Below, piece after piece: positions 24,542-33,925 of a stretch of 56,285 nucleotides of DNA (positions are counted from its first letter, which is position 1; the number at the start of each line of letters is the position of its first letter). Source of the DNA: Parcubacteria group bacterium. GTDB taxonomy: Bacteria; Patescibacteriota; Minisyncoccia; Phycocordibacterales; WO2-35-19. The translations under genes were made by a program, and so were the position numbers. The stretch is taken from contig JAAZAU010000001.1 in the NCBI GenBank assembly GCA_012514175.1, forward strand, positions 1 through 56,285, in the 5' to 3' direction. Below the pieces are notes generated by a model. It had not been told where the DNA came from. It did not search any database and worked only from the letters and a program-made list of their open reading frames with translations.

Positions 24542-25252
24542 TTATTCTGTTTTTCTGGTATAGACTTCAAAAGCGCTATATTTTAAGCATTGTAAGTCAA
24601 CAGGATGAATATCTGAACTGGTTGAAATAAAAGCGCCTCGGTCAGAAAGAACTCTGCTGATTTCTTTTGCTACATTTCTTAAATATTCTTTGTTTACAAT
24701 AATATCTTCTGAAATTCCTCCAGCAAAAACACTGACTGATTTATTTGGCAATCTTTTCAAAAAAGAAAGCATATCTTCTGGCACGATAGTGTAGGGCAAC
24801 AAGGTTTCGTCGGCCCTTTCTTTGGTGCGAAAATAAGTCAAAATGTCTTTTAGATCGTCAAAATATATGGGTTCTACTGCTACATAAGATTCTGCTTTGC
24901 CTAATTCGGCGATTCTGTAACCGTCTGTGTTTTTACCAGCCCCTAAATCAATTACAATCTCGCCATCAAATCTTTTTAGAGCTTCTTTGGCTTGCGTGTA
25001 TAGTTCTTTTTCTTTTATATCACCCAAACCTTCTTTGAAGTCTCTATAAACAAACTTACCAAAACTGGTAGCGTAATTACTACCAATGAAAGCATAATTC
25101 AAATCTCGGCCTTTTCCGAATAAGTGTTGCTTAGTTTTTTCTTGCACCCTGTTTTGTGATTGAGTGTCCTCAGCAATTTCTGCTATGTTAAGCAAACCTT
25201 CTTGGTTTATGTTGGGAATGAGGTCTTCAACTCTAGAAATGTCTAAACTCAT
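24542..25252 (-). CDS. Methyltransferase-like protein (class I SAM fold), function unknown
   Basis: 236 residues. EIVIDLGAGKNTDGYRIAELG is a good motif I with Gly-x-Gly, and YVAVEPIYF with an acidic residue at the strand 2 end fits SAM binding. VSVFAGGISEDIIV and VLSDRGAFISTSSD are at the positions of motifs IV and VI. There is no DPPY or other marker of DNA or RNA targets, so the substrate is unknown. The N-terminal 90 residues are helical and charged. It lies against the strand between rpsG and fusA, an unusual place. It may be a CPR-lineage gene. Confidence 0.6.
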   Translation of the reverse strand: MSLDISRVEDLIPNINQEGLLNIAEIAEDTQSQNRVQEKTKQHLFGKGRDLNYAFIGSNYATSFGKFVYRDFKEGLGDIKEKELYTQAKEALKRFDGEIVIDLGAGKNTDGYRIAELGKAESYVAVEPIYFDDLKDILTYFRTKERADETLLPYTIVPEDMLSFLKRLPNKSVSVFAGGISEDIIVNKEYLRNVAKEISRVLSDRGAFISTSSDIHPVDLQCLKYSAFEVYTRKTE

Positions 25253-25384
25253 ACCTTATTTATATCATTTTGTAAAACAAAAAGCTAACCAGTATAAACC
25301 AATTGTTTTTGCAATTATTTTCTATATAGTGTATATTTTTTCTAAGTCCCTAAGGGTTTTTTTATTATCAATTATTTATTATTT

Positions 25385-27538
25385 ATGAACCGCGATTATC
25401 CATTAGAAAGAGTTAGAAACTTTGGCATTATTGCTCACATTGATGCTGGGAAAACTACAACTTCCGAGCGCATTTTGTTCTATACTGGTTCTCAACACAA
25501 AGTTGGGGAAGTGCATGAAGGTGAAACTACAACTGACTGGATGGAACAAGAAAGAGAGCGCGGTATTACTATTACTGCTGCCGCTATTACTTGTTTTTGG
25601 TGTCCAACTTATTTGTCTCAGGAGGAAAGAACAAAACTGGAAAATAAATGTCGTTTTAATGTTATTGACACTCCAGGACACATTGACTTTACTGTAGAAG
25701 TTATTAGATCAATGCGTGTTTTGGATGGCGCGGTTATTGTTTTTGATGGTGTGGCTGGGGTAGAACCTCAATCTGAGACTAACTGGCGTTATGCTGAAGA
25801 TGAAAAAGTGCCTAGACTTTGTTTTATTAATAAACTGGACCGAACTGGAGCTAATTTTGAAAGATCCTATCAATCCATATTGGATCGTTTGACTAAAAAA
25901 GCTATTAGAATGCAAATTCCAATCGGTGAAGAAGATCAGCATGAGGGTGTTGTGGATTTGCTTACTATGAAAGCTTTCAAATTTGAAGGTCAACTTGGTA
26001 GTAACATTGTAGAAGTTCCTATTCCCGAAAACCTTAAAGCTGATGCCGAAAAATATCACGCTGAACTTATTGAAAGAATTGTAGAAAACGATGAAACTGC
26101 TATGAATAAATATTTGGGTGGAGAAGAAATTCCTGTTGCAGAGCTTAAAAAGATTTTAAGAAAAGCTGTTATTGCCAACCAAGTTTTCCCAGTGTTTACG
26201 GGTTCTGCTTTGAAAAACAAGGGTATCCAATTAATATTGGATGCGGTGGTAGATTACCTCCCTTCTCCTTTGGATATTCCTCCAGTTAAAGGCACCGATC
26301 CAGAAACAGGTGAAGAAATAGAGAGAAAAGCTTCTGACGAAGAACCTTTTGCCGCTTTAGCTTTTAAATTGCAAACCGATCCGTTTGTTGGACAACTCAC
26401 TTTCTTCCGTGTTTATTCGGGCACTATTGAAGCGGGTTCTTATATCTACAATGCTTCAACTGGTGAAAAAGAAAGACTGGGTCGCATTGTGCGCCTTCAG
26501 GCCGATAAAAGAGAAGAAGTAAAGAAGGTTTTTGCTGGTGAAATTGCGGCGGCTGTTGGTCTTAAAAGCGCTAAAACTTCTCACACTTTTTGTGATGAAA
26601 ACCACCCAATTATTTTGGAATCCATTAAATCTCCGGAACCGGTTATTTCTCTTCGTATAGAACCAAAAACTAAAGCGGACCAAGAAAAAATGGGTATGGC
26701 TCTGCACCGTTTAGCCGATGAAGATTCCACTTTTAGAATTACTTCTGATCAAGAAACTGGCGAAACTGTTATTTCAGGTATGGGGGAACTTCACTTGGAA
26801 GTTTTAGTTGATCGTTTGAAACGAGAATTTAACGTAGAAGCCAATGTGGGCGCTCCTCAGGTGGCTTATAAAGAAACTATTACCGGTTCTGCTGAAGCCG
26901 AAAGCAAATATATCAAACAAACAGGAGGTAAGGGTCAATACGGTCACGTTAAAATTACTTTGAAACCTTTAGAGCCAGAAAAAGAGGGAGTTAAAAGACC
27001 AAAAAATGTTCATCGTGATGACATTTTTGAATTCATTGATTCCATTAAAGGCGGTATTATTCCTCAAGAATTTATTCCGGCCGTTGAAAAAGGTGTCAGG
27101 GAAGCTATGGAAAGAGGTATTGTTGCCGGCTACAAAATGGTTAATATTTCTTGCGAACTGACATTCGGTTCTTATCACGACGTGGACTCATCGGAAATTG
27201 CTTACAAAATTGCTGCTTCTCAAGCTTTTCAAGAGGCTGCCAAGAAAGCCAAACCTGTTATTCTTGAACCAATTATGAAAGTTGAAGTATCTATACCTGA
27301 GAAGTTTATGGGTGATATTACTGGTCATCTTTCTTCTAAGAGAGGTATTGTTGAAGGAGTGGATGATAGGGTGGGACTCAAAGTGGTTCGCGCTAAAGTG
27401 CCTCTTTCAGAACTTTTTGGTTACGTTACTACTTTGCGCTCTATGACTGAAGGTCGCGGTAATGCCAATATTGAGTTTGATCATTATGCTATTGTTCCTC
27501 CTAATGTGGCCACCACGATTGTTGAAGCCAGAAAATAA
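25385..27538 (+). CDS. fusA: Translation elongation factor G
   Basis: 717 residues with five EF-G domains. The G domain shows [17 protein letters not shown] (G1), [12 protein letters not shown] (switch I/G2), [12 protein letters not shown] (G3) and [10 protein letters not shown] (G4). [13 protein letters not shown] marks domain [22 protein letters not shown] domain III, and [22 protein letters not shown] domain V. A small extra stretch follows switch I ([20 protein letters not shown]), with two Cys. It moves tRNAs and mRNA through the ribosome using GTP. A clear terminator follows. Confidence 0.97.
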   Translation: MNRDYPLERVRNFGIIAHIDAGKTTTSERILFYTGSQHKVGEVHEGETTTDWMEQERERGITITAAAITCFWCPTYLSQEERTKLENKCRFNVIDTPGHIDFTVEVIRSMRVLDGAVIVFDGVAGVEPQSETNWRYAEDEKVPRLCFINKLDRTGANFERSYQSILDRLTKKAIRMQIPIGEEDQHEGVVDLLTMKAFKFEGQLGSNIVEVPIPENLKADAEKYHAELIERIVENDETAMNKYLGGEEIPVAELKKILRKAVIANQVFPVFTGSALKNKGIQLILDAVVDYLPSPLDIPPVKGTDPETGEEIERKASDEEPFAALAFKLQTDPFVGQLTFFRVYSGTIEAGSYIYNASTGEKERLGRIVRLQADKREEVKKVFAGEIAAAVGLKSAKTSHTFCDENHPIILESIKSPEPVISLRIEPKTKADQEKMGMALHRLADEDSTFRITSDQETGETVISGMGELHLEVLVDRLKREFNVEANVGAPQVAYKETITGSAEAESKYIKQTGGKGQYGHVKITLKPLEPEKEGVKRPKNVHRDDIFEFIDSIKGGIIPQEFIPAVEKGVREAMERGIVAGYKMVNISCELTFGSYHDVDSSEIAYKIAASQAFQEAAKKAKPVILEPIMKVEVSIPEKFMGDITGHLSSKRGIVEGVDDRVGLKVVRAKVPLSELFGYVTTLRSMTEGRGNANIEFDHYAIVPPNVATTIVEARK

Positions 27539-27565
27539 TTACAACCTTAAAAATCAATACAAAAA

Positions 27566-27594
27566 CGCCCCAGATTTTGTTTGGGGTGTTTTTT
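27566..27594 (+). terminator. Intrinsic terminator after fusA
   Basis: CGCCCCA (27566-27572) pairs with TGGGGTG (27582-27588) with one G-U pair, followed by six T residues. Confidence 0.85.
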
Positions 27595-27636
27595 GTTATG
27601 CATTTTGAAATTATTATGATACATTTTAATTATTAT

Positions 27637-27715
27637 TATAATTGCGAGACGTCAGATTTGAATATTTTTGAGCCTAATTTGGTTTGGGCGTAAAAACATT
27701 CAAAACTCTCTCGCA
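27637..27715 (+). promoter_or_regulatory. pnp promoter region and leader hairpin
   Basis: TATAAT lies at 27637-27642. Downstream, TTTGAAT (27657-27663) pairs with ATTCAAA (27698-27704) and TTTTT (27665-27669) with AAAAA (27692-27696), giving a long stem 20 bases before the pnp start. TGCGAGA/TCTCGCA would extend it but begins at or before the likely start of transcription. In E. coli a leader stem of pnp is cut by RNase III for autocontrol, and this may be comparable. Confidence 0.45.
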
Positions 27716-27723
27716 CAAAATAA

Positions 27724-29844
27724 ATGACATCTAAAAAATTTGAAATTGAAATTGGTGGTGAGAAAATGGTAGCCGAATTTAATGATTTAGCAGAAAATGC
27801 TCATGGTTCGGTAATTTTGCGATGCGGTGACACGGTGGTGCTTGCCACCGCGGTGATTTCTAAAAACGAAAAAGATTCTAACTTTTTCCCTTTAACTGTT
27901 GAATACGAAGAGAGGTTTTATGCTACCGGTCAAATCTTAGGTTCTCGTTTTATAAGAAGAGAAGGTAGACCTTCTGATGAAGCCATTCTCTCGGGCAGAA
28001 TTGTAGACAGAACCATTCGTCCACTTTTTGATCAGACTATACGCAATGAAGTCCAAGTGATAGTTACTGTGCTTTCGCTTGATAAATATGATCCAGATGT
28101 TTTGGGGGTTATTGCCTCTTCTTTAGCTTTAGGTATTTCTAAAATACCTTGGAACGGTCCAGTTTCAGCAGTAAGAATTGGCAAACTTAAAGGAAAAAAT
28201 GAATTTTTAATCAATCCTTCTTATGAAGCTAGAAATCTTTTAACTCCTGAAAAAAATACTAATGAGGAATATGAATTAGACCTTCTTGCTTGCGGTAAAG
28301 ATGGTGTGATAAATATGATTGAAGTGGCTTCCAATGAAGTTTCTGAGGAAGTTTTGATGAAGGCGCTTGATAAAGCTAAAGAAGAAATTGAAAAAATCCA
28401 AAAATTTCAAGAAACTATCATTAAAGAATTGGGAGTCGCCAAAATGGAAGTTAAAAAAGTGGAAATACCTACTGATTTGAAAGAAGCTTTTGAAAAAGTG
28501 GTAGTTACAAAAATTGATACGATTGTGGGTGAAGCTGGTAAAGACAAGATTTATGCGTTAGAAGAAGAATGGTTACAGTATTTAAATGAAAATATGCCAG
28601 AAGCTGATCAAAAGTTGGCCAAAGTGCTTTTTGATGAAGCGATAAATGATTTTATTCACAAAAAAGCCATTGAGGATGGTGTAAGGTTTGATGGCCGAGG
28701 TTTTGATGAATTGCGTCCACTTTATGCCAAAGCCGGAGGCGTTTCTTCTGTTCTTCATGGTTCGGGTATTTTCTATCGTGGTGGAACTCATATTTTTTCT
28801 GCTCTGACTCTTGGTGGCCCAAGTGATTCTCAAGTGATAAATGGTATGGAATCTCAGATTAATAAAAGATTTATGCATCATTATAATTTTCCACCATTTT
28901 CTTCTGGTGAAGTTGGTCGGGTGGGTGTGACTAACAGAAGAGCTACTGGTCATGGTGCTTTGGCAGAAAAAGCTTTGGTGCCTATTTTGCCAGACAAAGA
29001 AATTTTTCCTTATACTATTCGCATTGTTTCTGAAGCTCTGGCTTCAAACGGCTCTACTTCAATGGGTTCAGTTTGTGGTTCTACTTTAGCGCTTATGGAT
29101 GCTGGAGTGCCGATCAAAAGGCCAGTAGCTGGTATTGCTTCAGGTCTTATGATGTCTGGTGATAAATATAAAGTTCTCACTGATATTCAAGGTCCAGAAG
29201 ATGAACATGGCGATATGGATTTTAAAGTGGCGGGCACCAGAGAAGGTGTAACAGCCGTGCAAATGGATGTGAAAGTAAACGGTATTCCTTTACCTATTCT
29301 TAAAGAAGCCTTTGAAAAAGCCAAATTAGCACGAATAAAAATTTTGGATGTGATTGAAGCTGAAATTAAGGAACCAAGAAAAGAAATATCACCAAGAGCT
29401 CCAAGAATTATTTCTATGAAAATACGTCCAGATCAAATTGGAATGGTTATTGGTGGAGGTGGTAAAGTTATCAATGAAATTAAAGATAACACTGGAGTAG
29501 AAATTAATATTGAAGAAGATGGCACAATTTATATTACTGGTGAAGCGGAGGGTGCCAAAAAAGCCCAAGCGATTATTGAAAGCATTGTTAGAGAGTTTAA
29601 GGTGGGGGATAGAACTACGGGGGTTGTGACGAGAGTGGCTGATTTTGGAGTGATTGTAGAACTTGGACCGAAAACTGATGGTATGGTGCACATTTCAGAA
29701 ATGGCTAATTTCCGAATAGATAAAGTAGAAAATTATATAAAAGTAGGTATGAGTGTGCCGATACTTATTAAGGGTCTTGATGATAAGGGTCGTCTCAAAC
29801 TTTCTATTAAAGATGCTGATCCTAACTTTATTCAGAAAAAATAG
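27724..29844 (+). CDS. pnp: Polyribonucleotide nucleotidyltransferase (PNPase)
   Basis: 706 residues. Two RNase PH-like domains are seen: the first with EERFYATGQILGSRFIRREGRPSDEAIL, the second with RFDGRGFDELRPL and the active site AEKALVPILP ... MDFKVAGTREGVTAVQMDVK (Asp residues). An alpha-helical linker lies between them. The C-terminus has a KH domain (IGMVIGGGGKVINEIKDNTGV) and an S1 domain (GDRTTGVVTRVADFGVIVELGPKTDGMVHISEMA). It degrades RNA phosphorolytically 3'-5'. It has its own promoter and is not next to rpsO. Confidence 0.97.
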   Translation: MTSKKFEIEIGGEKMVAEFNDLAENAHGSVILRCGDTVVLATAVISKNEKDSNFFPLTVEYEERFYATGQILGSRFIRREGRPSDEAILSGRIVDRTIRPLFDQTIRNEVQVIVTVLSLDKYDPDVLGVIASSLALGISKIPWNGPVSAVRIGKLKGKNEFLINPSYEARNLLTPEKNTNEEYELDLLACGKDGVINMIEVASNEVSEEVLMKALDKAKEEIEKIQKFQETIIKELGVAKMEVKKVEIPTDLKEAFEKVVVTKIDTIVGEAGKDKIYALEEEWLQYLNENMPEADQKLAKVLFDEAINDFIHKKAIEDGVRFDGRGFDELRPLYAKAGGVSSVLHGSGIFYRGGTHIFSALTLGGPSDSQVINGMESQINKRFMHHYNFPPFSSGEVGRVGVTNRRATGHGALAEKALVPILPDKEIFPYTIRIVSEALASNGSTSMGSVCGSTLALMDAGVPIKRPVAGIASGLMMSGDKYKVLTDIQGPEDEHGDMDFKVAGTREGVTAVQMDVKVNGIPLPILKEAFEKAKLARIKILDVIEAEIKEPRKEISPRAPRIISMKIRPDQIGMVIGGGGKVINEIKDNTGVEINIEEDGTIYITGEAEGAKKAQAIIESIVREFKVGDRTTGVVTRVADFGVIVELGPKTDGMVHISEMANFRIDKVENYIKVGMSVPILIKGLDDKGRLKLSIKDADPNFIQKK

Positions 29845-29896
29845 ATTACTTCATTATTTTTTAGTGTATAATTAGATTGAATTATTGTTTAATCTA

Positions 29897-31021
29897 ATGA
29901 GTGAAGAAAACACAAAAAACAATTCTAATAACTTTAAAAAAGTTGTAGAGAATTTACACAACAAAACTAAACTTCCTGCTCTACGCACCTATCAAGGTGA
30001 TATGGCTGAATTCATAAAAGAGAAAAACGAATCAGTTTTTTCTATTGCCGCTAAAGAAAAACTTAGAAAAGAAAATGAAGAAAAAGCAGAAAAAGAAAGA
30101 TTGAAAAAATTACAAGAAGAAACCGAAGCAGAGAAAAAACGAATAGAGGAGGAGAAAAAAAAGAAAAAAGAACAAAAAGCCAAAGAAAGAAAAGAGGTTG
30201 AGGAACACAAGATAGTTAAAGAAGTTAAGGAAGTCAAAGAGTCAGAAGTAATGTTTCCGCGACCAGAACCAAAATTACCGAAAAAGAACAATTTTAAGAC
30301 TAATTTAGTGGTTGGCGCAGTCAGTTTGTTGCTTATCGCAGGTGGAGTTTTTATCTCTCTTTACGTTTTTAGGTATGTAAATACTGAACCTGTGGTTAGT
30401 GTGCCGATTGATACGGAAATTATTCCTTACAATGACACTATTACCTTGACCGGTGTAACTAAGGAATCTTTAGATGAAGAAATTGCCAGGTTGTCAGCTA
30501 AAAGCGGAGTGAGTTTGGTAAAAATCATAAATAGTGATGGTTTACCATTTGAAAAGTCAATGGACTTTTTTAACGCTATGAAAATTCCGGTGCCGAGAAT
30601 TTTAGAAAGAACTTTGAGTGGTAAATATATGATAGGTATATTTTCTCAAAATGAAGAAATGTATCCTTTCATTTCATTATCTGTTAATGATTTTGGTAAT
30701 GCTTTTTCTGCTATGTTAGATTGGGAAAAAACTATTACTCAAGATTTATCTTTTTTGACAAAACAAATTCAAAATACGGTTCCGGTTGATCCTACTTCTA
30801 CTACAACTAACACTAATTCAAATCCAAATTCAAAATCAGATTCATTTGTTTGGCGAGATATAATTATCAAAAACAAAGATATTAGAGGCTTGGTTAATAA
30901 AAGAAATCAAGCTCAAATCGCCTATACTTTTTTGGATAAAAACACGGTTTTGATCTCTAACAATGTCTTTATTTTAGGTGATATTTCGGCTATTTATGTT
31001 TCTCGCTCAATTGTCAGATAA
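29897..31021 (+). CDS. Membrane-anchored protein with cytoplasmic coiled coil, unknown function
   Basis: 374 residues from ATG 29897 (the track uses a TTG four codons earlier). Residues of about 45-120 are a long, highly charged coiled coil (KERLKKLQEETEAEKKRIEEE). One membrane helix lies at about 140-165 (LVVGAVSLLLIAGGVFISLYVF). The extracytoplasmic part begins with VSVPIDTEIIPYNDTITLTG, and a low-complexity Thr/Asn/Ser linker splits it (TSTTTNTNSNPNSKSDS). I recognise no named domain. The architecture resembles a group of CPR membrane proteins often seen near housekeeping genes. A TATAAT box lies about 25 bases upstream, and the gene abuts the dksA-like gene. Confidence 0.7.
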   Translation: MSEENTKNNSNNFKKVVENLHNKTKLPALRTYQGDMAEFIKEKNESVFSIAAKEKLRKENEEKAEKERLKKLQEETEAEKKRIEEEKKKKKEQKAKERKEVEEHKIVKEVKEVKESEVMFPRPEPKLPKKNNFKTNLVVGAVSLLLIAGGVFISLYVFRYVNTEPVVSVPIDTEIIPYNDTITLTGVTKESLDEEIARLSAKSGVSLVKIINSDGLPFEKSMDFFNAMKIPVPRILERTLSGKYMIGIFSQNEEMYPFISLSVNDFGNAFSAMLDWEKTITQDLSFLTKQIQNTVPVDPTSTTTNTNSNPNSKSDSFVWRDIIIKNKDIRGLVNKRNQAQIAYTFLDKNTVLISNNVFILGDISAIYVSRSIVR

Positions 31022-31045
31022 ATGGGTTATGATACAATTAAATAT

Positions 31046-31414
31046 ATGAGAGAAGATATAGATATAAATTATTTTAAAGAAAAATTAGAAGAAGATTTGC
31101 TCCAAATTGAAAGAGAGTTGGATGATGTTGGTCGTAAAAATCCAGATAATGAATTAGATTGGGAAGCCGAACCAGCTGATATGGATGTAAGTAGAGCGGA
31201 TCCAAACGAAGTGGCTGACAGTATTGAAGAATTTGAAGGCAACACAGCTGTTCTCAAAGAGCTTGAGATTAGATACAACGATATTAAAGATGCGCTTGAT
31301 AGAATTGAAAAAGGAAATTATGGTATTTGTGAAGTGTCGGGTGAACCCATAGAAGAGGACAGATTGATCGCTAACCCAGCTGCTCGCACTTGCAAGAAAC
31401 ATATGAATCAATAG
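31046..31414 (+). CDS. DksA/TraR-like protein
   Basis: 122 residues from ATG 31046 (MREDIDI). The eight extra residues in the track overlap an extended -10 box (TGATACAAT) that ends seven bases before this ATG. The helical coiled-coil part with DNELDWEAEPADMDVSRADPNEVAD is followed by the DksA/TraR zinc region LDRIEKGNYGICEVSGEPIEEDRLIANPAARTC. The usual C4 finger is reduced: CEVS and CKKH give two Cys and perhaps one His, so zinc binding is uncertain. DksA proteins enter the RNA polymerase secondary channel and modulate initiation. Close proteins in Firmicutes (YteA/YocK) have similar loss of ligands. Confidence 0.85.
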   Translation: MREDIDINYFKEKLEEDLLQIERELDDVGRKNPDNELDWEAEPADMDVSRADPNEVADSIEEFEGNTAVLKELEIRYNDIKDALDRIEKGNYGICEVSGEPIEEDRLIANPAARTCKKHMNQ

Positions 31415-31415
31415 A

Positions 31416-32954
31416 ATGAGTTACGCCAAAGTTCACAGTGCTCAAGCTAATCTTTTAAAACCTTATATTGTTGATGTTGAATCGGACCTTTCTAGAGGTC
31501 TGAATTCTTTTTCCATTGTTGGTTTGCCGGATAAAGCCGTTGAAGAAGCAAAAGACAGAATAAGCGCGGCTGTCAGAAATAGCGGTTTTGAATCTCCCAA
31601 AGCTAAGAATCATAAAATAATTATTTCTTTAGCGCCCGCTGAAGTTAAAAAAGAAGGTTCGGGTCTTGATGTTGCTATTGCACTTTCGTATTTGCTGGCC
31701 AGTGGGGATATTATTTTTGATGCTAAAGATAAAATATTTTTAGGAGAGCTTTCGCTTGACGGTTCTTTGCGTCCTGTTAAAGGTGCTCTAGCTTTTACCA
31801 GAAAAGCCAAAGAGGCGGGGTTTAAAGAAATTTTTTTGCCAATTCAAAATGCTCTAGAAGCTGCCTTAGTAGATGGTATGGTTATTTATGGAGCTGAAAC
31901 TTTGAAAGAAATAATAAATCATCTCTCTGGTGATACTGATTTAAACCAAAGACTAAAATCATTTAAAAACGAAAAAGCTACTAATTGGCGAGCGCAAGAA
32001 ATATCTTCCGATTTGGCTGATATCAAAGGTCAAGAAGCAGCAAAGAGAGCGCTTGAAATCGCAGCGGCTGGTGGTCACAACATTGCTCTTTATGGTCCAC
32101 CGGGCACCGGTAAAAGTATGCTCGCTAAAGCAATGCCTGGCATATTACCACCTCTTTCGTTTGATGAAGTTTTAGAAGTGACGGAAATACATTCTATGAC
32201 TGGCGCCTTAGGAGGCAATTTGGTGGCGGAAAGACCTTTTCGCAGCCCTCACCATACTGCTTCGCATGTAGCCATTATTGGCGGTGGTTCCAATCCTCGG
32301 CCGGGAGAAGTAACTTTAGCTCATAAAGGTGTCTTGTTTCTTGATGAATTTCCAGAATTTGAAAATAAAGCGATTGAATCTTTGCGCGAGCCACTTGAAG
32401 AAAGAGTGGTTTCGGTCTCTCGAGCTAAAGGCACAGTTAAATTCCCGGCGCATTTTATTTTAGTTGCCGCGATGAATCCTTGTCCTTGTGGTAATTTTGG
32501 TATAAAAGGGAAACCTTGCACTTGTAGTCCAATGCAGATTGAAAGATATAAAAGGAAAATTTCAGGACCTATTATTGATCGTATTGATATTTGGACCGAA
32601 GTTTCTAAAGTGGATCATGATAAACTGACTGAAAAAGCCGAAAAAAGCGAAAGCTTACCAGCAAGAGAAAGAATAATTAAAGCTCGTGGCATTCAAGCTA
32701 AAAGATTTCGTGATGTTGGGCGTAGAATTGCCACTAATTCTGAGATGAGCGCTCGTGATATTACTACAATTTTAAAAATTTCTGATGAGGTTAAAGAAAT
32801 TTTAAACAGATCGGCTCGCACTTTAGATTTGTCCGCTAGGAGTTATCATAAAATTATTAAACTAGCTCGCACTATTGCTGATTTAGATTCCGCTTTTGAA
32901 ATCTCTCCTTCCCATATTCTTGAAGCTATATCTTATCGTCCTAAACAAAAATAA
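31416..32954 (+). CDS. comM: ComM / YifB family Mg-chelatase-like AAA+ ATPase
   Basis: 512 residues in three parts. An N-terminal Lon-protease-like fold (ChlI domain: NSFSIVGLPDKAVEEAKDRISAAVRNSG) is followed by the AAA+ core with Walker A (LYGPPGTGKSMLAKAMPGILP), RSPHHTASHVAIIGGG, Walker B (GVLFLDEFPEF) and VAAMNPCPCGNFG with its Cys-rich zinc insert. A C-terminal Mg_chelatase_C domain ends it. ComM is a hexameric helicase that drives branch migration when transforming DNA is integrated. With ComEC and type IV pilus genes in the window it completes a plausible natural-transformation set. It begins two bases after the dksA-like gene. Confidence 0.95.
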   Translation: MSYAKVHSAQANLLKPYIVDVESDLSRGLNSFSIVGLPDKAVEEAKDRISAAVRNSGFESPKAKNHKIIISLAPAEVKKEGSGLDVAIALSYLLASGDIIFDAKDKIFLGELSLDGSLRPVKGALAFTRKAKEAGFKEIFLPIQNALEAALVDGMVIYGAETLKEIINHLSGDTDLNQRLKSFKNEKATNWRAQEISSDLADIKGQEAAKRALEIAAAGGHNIALYGPPGTGKSMLAKAMPGILPPLSFDEVLEVTEIHSMTGALGGNLVAERPFRSPHHTASHVAIIGGGSNPRPGEVTLAHKGVLFLDEFPEFENKAIESLREPLEERVVSVSRAKGTVKFPAHFILVAAMNPCPCGNFGIKGKPCTCSPMQIERYKRKISGPIIDRIDIWTEVSKVDHDKLTEKAEKSESLPARERIIKARGIQAKRFRDVGRRIATNSEMSARDITTILKISDEVKEILNRSARTLDLSARSYHKIIKLARTIADLDSAFEISPSHILEAISYRPKQK

Positions 32955-32955
32955 T

Positions 32956-33912
32956 ATGAAAAAAATTTACACAATAATACTGCTTTTGATTCTGATACTG
33001 CTAGCCGGGTTAGTTTTTCCGTGGCGCCAAGAAAGTCAAGAGGGGGGTAAAATTGAAAATCAAAAAGAAAGCAAAAAAGTTATAAAAAAAGATGACAAGG
33101 AGGCTAAAATTTTGTTTGTGGGAGATATGATGTTTGATAGATACATAAGACAAGTGGGGAACAACAAAGGCGAGGATTTTGTTTTTTCTTGCATTGGAGA
33201 TTTTTTGCGCGATTCCGATCTGGTAGTGGGTAATTTGGAAGGTCCAATTACTGAAAATGCTTCAATTAGTATGTTTACAACCCCGGGAGGAGAAGGTAAT
33301 TATACTTTCACTTTTCCTACCAATACAGCCAAATTATTAGCGAAGAATAATATAAGGCTGGTAAGTTTGGGCAATAACCACATTTATAATTTTGGTGAGG
33401 CGGGGGTTGCTTCAACTAAAAGATATTTGACAGAAGCGGGCGTTGATTATTTTGGTTTGCCGGCCAACAGAGAAAGTTTAGTCAGTCAAATTGAGATAAA
33501 GGGTAATAAAATTTCTTTTATAAACTATAACGAGTTTGGAAACATTGCCGTAAACGATGTAGTGCAAAAAATAGAAGAAGAAAAACAAAAAGACCGAATA
33601 ATAATAGTTTATACTCACTGGGGAGATGAATATGTGGCTCCACCACAAAGAGTTAAAAATATTGCTAAAAAATTTGCCGACAATGGAGCCGATTTTATTA
33701 TTGGTTCACATCCGCACGTAATTTTAGAAAGTGAAAATATTAATGGTGCGCCAGTTTATTATTCTCTAGGTAACTTTATTTTTGATCAATATTTTAATGA
33801 AGAGGTTTCTACTGGTTTGGTTTTGGAGCTGAATATAAAAAATGGAAAAATTAAAACTTTTGAACACAAAGTTTTAATTTCTCGTGATGGCAGAACCTGC
33901 TTAGCGGATTAA
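32956..33912 (+). CDS. CapA-like metallophosphatase-fold protein, membrane-anchored
   Basis: 318 residues from ATG 32956, one base after the comM stop. The longer track ORF overlaps comM and is not preferred. It starts with a signal-anchor (KIYTIILLLILILLAGLVF). Family blocks are LFVGDMMFDRYIRQ, LVVGNLEGPIT, LVSLGNNHIYNFGEAGV, IVYTHWGDEYVAPP, ADFIIGSHPHVI and YYSLGNFIFDQ, typical of the CapA/PgsA group (Metallophos_2-like). Members are linked to poly-gamma-glutamate capsules, but in CPR most lack capB and capC partners, so the substrate is unknown. It converges with the tmRNA gene. Confidence 0.88.
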   Translation: MKKIYTIILLLILILLAGLVFPWRQESQEGGKIENQKESKKVIKKDDKEAKILFVGDMMFDRYIRQVGNNKGEDFVFSCIGDFLRDSDLVVGNLEGPITENASISMFTTPGGEGNYTFTFPTNTAKLLAKNNIRLVSLGNNHIYNFGEAGVASTKRYLTEAGVDYFGLPANRESLVSQIEIKGNKISFINYNEFGNIAVNDVVQKIEEEKQKDRIIIVYTHWGDEYVAPPQRVKNIAKKFADNGADFIIGSHPHVILESENINGAPVYYSLGNFIFDQYFNEEVSTGLVLELNIKNGKIKTFEHKVLISRDGRTCLAD

Positions 33913-33925
33913 TTTAAAATTATTT

